In this document: piece after piece, positions 23,891 to 33,035 of the stretch
Layout: each line of letters opens with the position of its first letter
How positions within the stretch are numbered: position 1 is the stretch's first letter
Assembly (NCBI GenBank): GCA_040954595.2
Contig: CM082598.2
Location: 6,882,001-6,946,000, forward strand
From: Balanoglossus misakiensis
Taxonomy: Eukaryota; Hemichordata
Reading direction: 5' to 3'
DNA length: 64,000 bases
Notes under the pieces: generated by a model
Database searches by the model: none
Told to the model about the DNA's origin: nothing
What the model saw: only the letters and a program-made list of their open reading frames with translations
Position numbers and translations under genes: made by a program

Positions 23891-25978
23891 GAAATACGAG
23901 AATCAGGTTTGTTGTTGTTTTATCGTTGTTGTTGTTTTTCCTTTGGACGTGTGACTGGAAAATTTTAGCACAATGCAAGTCAATCATTAGCAACGTCAGC
24001 TTGAAATCCAACAGGTGTTTTATCCCTGGTGGGTAGGATCGAAACGCGGGAAGCTTTCTTCAGGAATCAAGGTCGATATTGGTAATTTTATGTGGTTAGT
24101 GTTTTCTTACCTCGATGACTGTGTACTGATCATTTCGACCGTATTCCCAACCTGGACGGTGCTGCAGGGAGTCATAGTTCGGCGCCTCGGTCGGAGAGAT
24201 CTCGCAGATTCTCTGAAAGGCTTGATAGTTGAACGACTTGCACTTCTCGCCCCGCCGGTAGCACGTGTTGGCGCACAGAAACACGTAGAGGGTGTCCCTG
24301 TGCATCGTCGGATTCGGGCACGAGAACGACATGTGCGGGGTTGGGATTTCGCTCTGGACAAGGTACGCCTGCGCCTCCGGGTCGAACTGGTCCCCGCTGT
24401 CGGGCGACGCTGCGACAGAACCCAGCGCAAATGTGGAAACTTGGGCCAGCAGAACCAACGCTTGCAAACTCATGGTTAAGCGCTGGTGGGCGTTGGCTAA
24501 TGTGTTAAAACTTGTCAAAGCCCCAGAGTTTTACTCCTGCGTGTTTCGGGGTAATTACCTCAAGAGATAACCATTAGCTTAATGAGCATAGGCGGATTTA
24601 CTCATCAACCTATGAAATTAATAATAATTGAGATGTTTAATTAGGCCTACCCAGTGTGGCTAATAGCAGTCCGGTACAGCCCACGATATTCCTGGAGTCA
24701 AAGTGAATAACGACTCATAATATGCACGACTCTGTAACATTCACAAACAACTGTCACTCAGCTTATTACGTCTAAACAAGTCATATGTGCATTCATACTC
24801 GGGGGGGGGGGGGGTATTGGGGTCAGATAATCATTACCCCATGAACTGTTGTTTTCAAATACACTGATGTTTTAAATTATTTTGCAGTTTACGGTACAGA
24901 CAGGTAACATGTTTCTGTTGCCGCGGTTACCATTGGAATTAATTCCACTAATGGCCTTACAAGTCCCAAGGGGTTGTCGCACAATAAAGTTTGCTCGTGT
25001 TTTATTAATCGACACAATTTAATTTTCGTTATGTTTACCAAGCAGCTTCATCCGGTGCCGGTAAAAAGCAATTAATAATTAATTTGTTTATATTTTGTCC
25101 GCAAATTAGAACAAAATTTCATTAAGACAATAATAGGTATCATGGAGGACAGTATACGATGTAATGTAAACATGGCTGTCATTGGTCAATAAATACGAGC
25201 ATTGTGATTGGACGAAAGCTCTTTCCAACATTACAACCCTGAAGCCTGTGTCTGTTTGCCCGCCCGCCCGCCTGCCTGTCTCCCTCTCTGACTTTCCATT
25301 TTCCTTATTAAAAAAGAATAACATAATTCAAATCTGGTGATACCAGAACAGACTGAGGAAATTGGGACTGTGAAACCGAAGGTTTTATCTGCAATACAAT
25401 CTTCATTCTCTATCTCATAAAATATGCAAGATGGCGGTTTCGTGGGTAGTAAATTACCTAAAGTTCTGTATCGACCGGAATGGAAGAAATCTAAAACCGA
25501 AATAACACAGAAGAATACTTTCATGTCGATCGAGTTCGTGGCTGTCGTAAAAGTGTCCCATTGGGAATATAGTAACTCTCGCCGATAACGTGGTGTCGCT
25601 ATACTATTTGAAACCGTTCCCGCGTGGCCCGTGAAAATATCATCGGCACCATAAAACATGTCAGTATAGCGCCGTCGTGGCTATGTAAATGTATTGTAGA
25701 AACCAGAAATAATTTATAAGACACGTTCTTGGGAATCGACGATGATTTTGATCGTGTGTACTGATTTATGCCTTTTCATTAAAACACTGAATTGATATCT
25801 GTCGACAACTGAACGAGTGATGTCTTTGATCAATCAATGGTCAACGGGGTAGAAAAGTTTGAGGGTAGTAACGATTGAAACCGTTACAAACATCGTCCTA
25901 ACCGGAAGGAACAATGTCTTTCTTTTGTTGTCTCATATAAAATGGCTACAAACATGTATCGCATGCAAAAATGCCATA

Positions 25979-26936
25979 TTATTTGATTTCCTTTGAATTT
26001 ATAGATCACGACTTTCCTCTGATGTATTTTGCATAAAGTGCCCATCATCTTCCTCGCTTACATTGCCGAATCACCAGCTTGGACAACAACGTCATGGTAA
26101 ACAAATCTTTCGTTTTTGTTGGGTTTTATGGCGGGAGTGGTGGCGGAAACGCAACAATGTTTGTGGCCTTTTTGGTCAGATAATAATATCACATACCTTA
26201 TCCATTGTAATTGCTAATCCATGGCACTCCATTTGTTGCACAAAGATATGCCTTCCAATACGGCATTCACCAGGTGTTCATCGTTCGAGCAACCTAATTA
26301 CCATGTGCGAAATTACCAGGTGAGAGAAACTAAGAGAACAATGAATATTAAATTAGGGTAATCTTGAGCGACCGCAAATTTATGGTACCAAGTGTCTCGA
26401 ACGAGTACGCGTGCCTTGCTAGCATGCTACACCCAACAAGACTGACACAAAGTGGCAAATACAAGGGTAATGGATTACCTGGTTTGCCATGGTAACCACC
26501 TCTGAAGACTGGGCACAAAAGAGGGAAAATCTTACTGCTCACAAGTCAATAACAACTTGAAATTTTGAATCCTAGCCGGAGACGATTCTCGAGGACCCCC
26601 TGCTCACGGTCTGCTGGCATCTCGCTATGTCATGTGATAGAGCGCCCTCACGTTACAGTATGGGATAACCAAAGGTGGATTTCGAAGCTCTGACCCCCCC
26701 CCCCCAAGACCTCTCTCACTCAAGACCTCTCTCACTCTCTCTTTCTGACTCGCTCTCTCTCTCTTTCTGACTCGCTCTTTCTCTCTCTCTCCCTCTCTCT
26801 CATACTCTCTCTCCATCAAAAATTCCGTGGTGAATATTAATAGGGCGCCACCAAGGTTAAATGTATTATTACTATTGTTTCCCTTCGATGGCTTTGCGTC
26901 CACGTGACAAGCAATCATGCCATGTCCCCGAATGAG
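25979..26936. other. Spacer between duplicate segments
   Basis: About 1 kb not shared between the copies. It contains a poly-C run near 26,694-26,705 and a CT-rich tract at about 26,706-26,815. No exon with a domain match or good splice context was recognised. Confidence 0.5.
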
Positions 26937-27567
26937 CAGACGCGGATAATTTCTATTTGCCGACCATTACCACGACACACTCTGAGGCAACACTAGTACT
27001 CTGTTAGATTGCAGAATAGAATATTAGAATATTTTGACTCAAACCACCGTGAGCCATACTTTTTAATTGGAGGGATATATGGAGCAGTCGAGACCGGTTT
27101 GAGGCCTGTATGTATATGTGTATTGAAAAAATGAAAACGATTGTAGACAATTCGACACAAAACAGACGTTCTATTTCTAGTAAATGAAAGTACACGTAAA
27201 TTTGACTTGAATACATAACATCTTAAAGTTCCAATAGCTTCCATTTTTTTTTCTGATCATCATTTAACTTTCGACATTAGAATTGTCCATTTAAGTTAGT
27301 TAACTGGTAGGCACACATATCAGCAACCTCTGATTGACACAAAACAGACGTTCTATTTCTAGTAAATGAAAGTACATGTAAATTTGACTTGAATACATAA
27401 CATCTTAAAGTCCCAATAGCTTCAAATGTTTTTTTTCATCATTTAACTTTCGACATTAGAATTGTCCATTTGAGTTAGTTAACTGGTAGGCACACATATC
27501 AGCAACCTCTGATTGTGTGGCTGTTAATTCAAATATGAAATTCAAAAATAAATGGGTGTCGCACCCG

Positions 27568-27573
27568 TTTATT
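27568..27573 (-). terminator. Candidate polyadenylation signal, gene copy B
   Basis: AATAAA on - about 205 bp past the TAG stop at 27777-27779. It is conserved in copy A, which supports it as the mRNA end signal. Confidence 0.55.
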
Positions 27574-27776
27574 CAACTAGCAATTACAAGAGTACACAAC
27601 TATTGTGGTGTGTGCACACGGGTAAAATATTCTCCACAAACTTTGGATTGAACGAAATGTTTGAACACTCGAAATAACGCATGTGTGCATAAGATGATAA
27701 GATATGACGTGGGTGATATCAATCGTTTGGACGAACAAGACCGAGAGATTGCGTCTGTTGGTGCGGGGATGTGACG

Positions 27777-27956
27777 CTATTCTTCACAAATCCAGTAGTT
27801 CTCCGAAGATTTAGAAGATGTACAATCTTCAACTTTCATTCTCTTTTTATTGTCGATTTTTATCAGCTTTACGCAGCCAACCCCGTCTTCCGGCGGGTCT
27901 CCGATAGCCCATTTCTTGTAGCCACCTGTACCACCGTCAAGCCATGCATATTGACG
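27777..27956 (-). CDS. Copy B exon 10: C-type lectin, second half and stop
   Basis: 59 codons plus TAG. QYAWLDGG, KKWAIGDPPEDGVGCVKL, then MKVEDC and YWICEE give the last three lectin cysteines. The usual EPN/QPD and WND calcium motifs are not present as such (GDPPED and KVED stand in their place), so sugar binding may be non-standard or absent. In copy A the frame breaks within this exon. Confidence 0.9.
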   Translation of the reverse strand, partial: RQYAWLDGGTGGYKKWAIGDPPEDGVGCVKLIKIDNKKRMKVEDCTSSKSSENYWICEE

Positions 27957-29850
27957 CTGTTTTCACACAGACAAAAATAAAACAAGGCGAAGTTTCAGTG
28001 AATCTCCAAAAAATATTTCCATATTTTTGTATGTGTGTAATGTGCGCTGGTAGTGGCATATATTCATTTATCGACAAAATAGTGGTTCCATATATTGTGT
28101 GTTATATACAGAATATCTAATCCGCTTCAAGACATAGAAAAACTGTATTCGGCTCTCGTAACAAATATTCCGAAAGAAATCATTGGAAATAAACAGTATA
28201 AAAAGGTTTCTGAGACAGGAAAGGGTGCATGGGGAAGTTGTCATCACAATTTATAGACTGCCTATAGCCAGAAAAGAGAATGCTATACAGCGGATTGGGA
28301 GATCATCAACATGTACCATGTACACCAACAGATTTGTAAATTAAATTTGTTTCAAATGACTCCACCGAAATTCGCATGCACACTTGTGAAGCGACAACAG
28401 GACGGTAAAAGTCTGTATTCTCATCACAAACAGACAGACGGACAGAGAAAAGGACAGACAAACAAACAAACAACACTGCGATCATACCTTTCCATCAATT
28501 GTAGCTGTCCTCAACCCTATCCAGTACGGGTACTGGTCATCTATGTTAGTAACTTCTTTCAAAATCTTGTTGAATTTGTCCTCGTCATCGAACTTGACCA
28601 GACTACCGCCAATGCCCTGGCATTTATCTTTCGCGTCATGCCATTTATATTTCGATTTACCCGCACAGACTGTGTACGATCCCAGTTGAACGATTTTACG
28701 GCAGAGATTGTTTGCTGAAAAATAATCACACACTTCGGTTTATTTTCTGCATAAAAACATACATTCGGCATTGTTCAGGACGACCCTGCCGACCAATACA
28801 TGATATTTCAAAGTCAATTGAAAATATGATTGTTTACCATGAGGTACATTGAAACACAAAGTAACATGACAGACATGTACATTGTAGAAGATACACTACA
28901 GTGTTATACAAAGTATCAACATCATTGTTTGCAGTGATGTTCACTGTAGCAGTTACACTTTTCGGCTTCTATGACTTGCTAGCAACTGTATCGTTTGGGA
29001 CCAACACCAAGAGACGGAGGCAAATTTGGAGTCAAAGGAATATTTTTGAAGTCAAACCAGGTGTTCATCTTTAATTCTTGAAGATGGAAATATATAGGGA
29101 TTCTTTGAATGCCAGGGTTATGTAGGAGGACACTTTTTTAGTCAAATGGACGTCGACACTTTTGAAGTCAACCCTGATGGAGACACTCGCCCTTTTATAA
29201 GTGGCTTGGGAAAGATTTCAAGAGAGAGAGAGCAAACTAGTTCGCGACGGTGAGACTACACATACATGTACAGGGAATAAATCAGCTCTGCTGAAAAATA
29301 CCACGAAGACGAGCGTTGCGATGTCGCTGTAGGAACATAAACAGAACAAGTCACAGTGACCCGGTTGACCCGGAAGTGTATCTCGGTCTATCCCACAACT
29401 CAATGAGACTTTCCAAGATGGCGGAAAAACAATGTTAGCCTCTATACAACTAGGTGCTATGTGCTAGATAGACAAGACTAGTACCTACGTAAACATTTTG
29501 GGGTCGGTTCCCAATGTCCTTTATTACAGGTTATAGTCTTATGTTCCGGGTCGTGAAAGCCGATAGTGCATTGAACGGTTGCCTCCTCGCCGTGACGCGT
29601 GATAGCCTCTCCAATTAACTCCGTACCGTCATTTAAATCCGGAAGCAAACATGTCGATTCTTTGGATTAAAATAATTATATCCATTAAAATTTCTCAATT
29701 AAATATAATATGGACTCAATATATAGCATAGCCAGTCTGAAAACACTGCGCACGTGCACACACAACAGTGAAATAACATACATACATACATACATACATA
29801 CATACATACATACATACATACATACATACATACATACATACAGACATACA

Positions 29851-29895
<45 letters not shown>

Positions 29896-32800
29896 ATACA
29901 TATATTACCTTTGCAAACAGGCAGTGGATTTGACCATTCACCTTCAATGCACATGCTTGATTGTTTTCCGTCCAAAGTGTAAAATATCTTGGCTGTTTCG
30001 TTCCACTCACACGTGAATGTCAGATAGCCAGTTCTTACAACAGTCACATGACCATTCTCTATCATTCCCGGATCTGAGCAGCCTGTGGAGCAAAAAACAC
30101 CAGTTGTCACTTCAACGTTTGAAAACCATGTATGGACAACTCGATTGACTCCTTGACTTGCGAATCAGATTTATGATAGTTCATATAAATTCCATGCCAA
30201 GATAAGGCTATGAAGTTGAACATAGATAAGGAGGCGAACTGGACACCATGGTCGATTCATAGAACATAAATTAGGAGAAAAGGATAGTCTACAGTTACAG
30301 ACGATCTACTTACTGCAATGCACAAGCGATTTCCTACATGGCCTTTCTTCTCGATCAACGCCTGCGCAGTCTGCACCTCCGTCTGCAGGTGGTGGAGTGT
30401 CACACTTTCTGGTGCGCGTGCGCACATTCCACCCACAACTGTCTGGACAGGATCCCCACGGAGACCACTTGCCCCATGCACCATCGCCTGGAAGAAGTGA
30501 AACACGAGCGATGGTTAAATAATACTTTTTATATCTTGATAATTCGTTAAAAATTCACGTGACGATAATCATACAAACTGCTGTCTTGCTAGTCTTTCAA
30601 CACTCCCTTAGTTGTGACAAGGCCATCTCATCACTACATGTATAGGCCTACATTCTATCTGCTCACATTTCAACACTCAGGCACATTTGTTACTCACCAG
30701 AATTGCACCCCACCGCATCTGGACGACGAGCACAGATATCTGTACCAGCCTGAGCTTCCTGCTTGATAGCCTCGATAATCTTGTTCGCTGCGGCCCCACT
30801 TACTGTCGATTGGCAAGAGGGAAAATGTGTCAATAAAGCATCTCAAAAAGGACAATCGCAATTAACAATATAGCTGTGAACAGCAATAAGCGGGTTTCGA
30901 GACACTACTAGCCCTATTGGTTCGTCTGGAGATAGATTTGTGCATATTTAATTACTGCATTAGTTGTTCTATCACTCCAAATGCCAAGGGTGTATGTGCT
31001 GTGGATGCTGAGATGTGGAAAAGTAGGTCAAAGGTCACGTGAGGTCACGCTTAATATGAGCAGAAAATGTTTACGCTATACTGGTCCATGTCAAACAAAA
31101 ACCAGACCTGTAGCCCTACTGGTTTGCCTGGAATTAGGTATGCACATAATTAATGAGTTAGGCAGGTGTCACAGGTGACTCTAAAATTTGGCTTCTTATT
31201 TTGGTCCCGTCCACCCAAACACCTAAGCTGTACCTGCTCTGGATGCCGAGATATGTGAAAGTAGGTCAAAGGTCACCCAAGGACATCCAAAGTTTGGGAA
31301 AAAAAATTGTCCCCATACTGGTCCATGTCCGACAAAAACCAGACCTGTAGCCCTATTGGTTTGCCTGGAATTAGGTATGCACATAGTTAATGAGTTAAGC
31401 AGGTGTCACAGGTGAGCCTTAAATTTGGCTTCTTATTTTGGTCCCGTCCACCCAAACACCTAAGCTGTACCTGCTCTGGATGCCGAGATATGTGAAAGTA
31501 GGTCAAAGGTCACCCAAGGACATCCAAAGTTTGGGAAAAAAATTGTCCCCATACTGGTCCATGTCCGACAAAAACCAGACCTGTAGCCCTATTGGTTTGC
31601 CTGGAATTAGGTATGCACATAGTTAATGAGTTAAGCAGGTGTCACAGGTGAGCCTTAAATTTGGCTTCTTATTTTGGTCCCATCCACCCAAACACCTAAG
31701 CTGTACCTGCTCTGGATGCTGAGGTATGCAAAAGTAGGTCAAAGGTCACCCAAGGTCACCCAAAATTTGGGGGGAAAATTTGACCCCATACTGGTCCATG
31801 TCCGACAAAAACCAGACCTGTAGCCCTATTGGTTTGCCCTGAATTAGGTATGTACATAGTTAATGAGTTAAGCAGGTGTCACAGGTGAGCCTTAAATTTG
31901 GCTTCTTATTTTGGTCCCATCCACCCAAACACCTAAGCTGTATCTGCTCTGGATGCTGAGATATGCGAAAGTAGGTCAAAGGTCACCCAAGGTCACCCAA
32001 AATGTGGGGAAAAAATTTGACCCCATACTGGTCCATGTCCGACAAAAACCAGACCTGTAGCCCTATTAGTTTGCCTGGAATTAGGTATGCACATAGTTAA
32101 TGAGTTGAGCAGGTGTCACAGGTGAGCCTTAAATTTGGCTTCTTATTTTGGTCCCATCCACCCAAACACCTGAGCTGTACCTGCTCTGGATGCTGAGATA
32201 TGCGAAAGTAGGTCAAAGGTCACCCAAGGTCACCCAAAATTTGGGGAAAAAATTTGACCCCATACTGGTCCATGTCCGACAAAAACCAGACCTGTAGCCC
32301 TATTGGTTTGCCTGGAATTAGGTATGCACATAATTAATGAGTTGAGCAGGTGTCACAGGTGAGCCTTAAATTTGGCTTCTTATTTTGGTCCTATGCTGCA
32401 GACTATTGCACCGACCAGAATTCTACAAAACTATGTGGCCATAGCTTAAGTATAGCGGAATAAGTATAGGTATAGATTTCATAAAAAAATTAATATAAAA
32501 AATCGGTCGATTTTCCATATTATTTTTTCCAGTTGGAACTGATTGTCGGAAGGTAGGCTAGCTGCACACAAAATTTGAAGCTGATCAGCCCAGCGGATGT
32601 TGAGATATTGGGCATAAATCTAAAATCCTAGGGGGCCATTGCTTAACCATGGAAAGTATAGGCCAATGGCTGGGTCCAATGGTCATGGAAAATATGAAAA
32701 ATAATGCTTTAAAAATCATCTCCTCAAAATCGGCAAGGACTTAGACATTGAAATTTGGCATATAGGACCCTGGCCATATGGTCCACAAAGTTTCTGAACA

Positions 32801-32998
32801 GAATTTGGATTCTTCATTTTTTATGCAAATTAGACCAATTTAAAAGTTTAAATCCAAGATGGCTGCCAGGTCATGTGACCTGTTGCCATAGTGACATGAT
32901 CAAAAAATTACTTGCTTTGAGTTTTACCTATGAGCCAAATTTCAAGTCATTGGGTGCAACGGTCTTCGAATAGCGGCTGTTTTTAAAAGTGGGAAGAA

Positions 32999-33035
<37 letters not shown>

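Larger units (their letters stand above)
18606..24473 (-). pseudogene. Secreted PAN-EGF-TSP1-CCP-lectin gene, copy A (damaged)
   Basis: Ten exons on - match copy B: 24473-24111, 23552-23420, 22524-22351, 22197-22030, 21602-21498, 21302-21129, 20716-20543, 20294-20112, 19477-19251, 18707-18606. All introns have GT-AG ends and the phases agree with copy B. It would encode a secreted protein with signal peptide, PAN/Apple, EGF, TSP1, TSP1-like, linker, TSP1, two CCP and a C-type lectin domain. Two lesions: TAG at 23457-23459 in the EGF exon, where copy B has GAG, and a disrupted end of the lectin exon, where the frame stops at 18606-18608 while copy B continues 26 codons to its own stop. Exon 8 keeps frame despite two 6-nt length differences from copy B, which suggests it was under selection for some time. 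Most likely a recent pseudogene; a splice variant that skips the EGF lesion cannot be excluded. Confidence 0.85.
17297..25978 (-). repeat. Segmental duplication, copy A
   Basis: An 8.7-kb segment matched in order by 26,937-38,203. Matching landmarks include the block starting CAGACACGGACAATTT (17,297; near-identical at 26,937), all ten exons of the lectin-type gene, and the end block ATGTATCGCATGCAAAAATG near 25,960 and 38,185. The two copies lie in tandem, same orientation, with about 1 kb of other DNA between them. Confidence 0.92.

Noticed and set aside
24015-24479. 154-codon frame on + opposite lectin gene exon 1 (also 35,170-35,559)
   Set aside because: It lies antisense to a well-supported exon with signal peptide and PAN domain and has no domain of its own.
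26706-26918. Glu/Arg-rich frame on -
   Set aside because: Simple CT-rich low-complexity tract read on the other strand.
30318-30500. Frames opposite TSP1 exon 6 (also 21,133-21,315)
   Set aside because: Antisense shadows; the - strand exon has cysteine spacing and splice sites.
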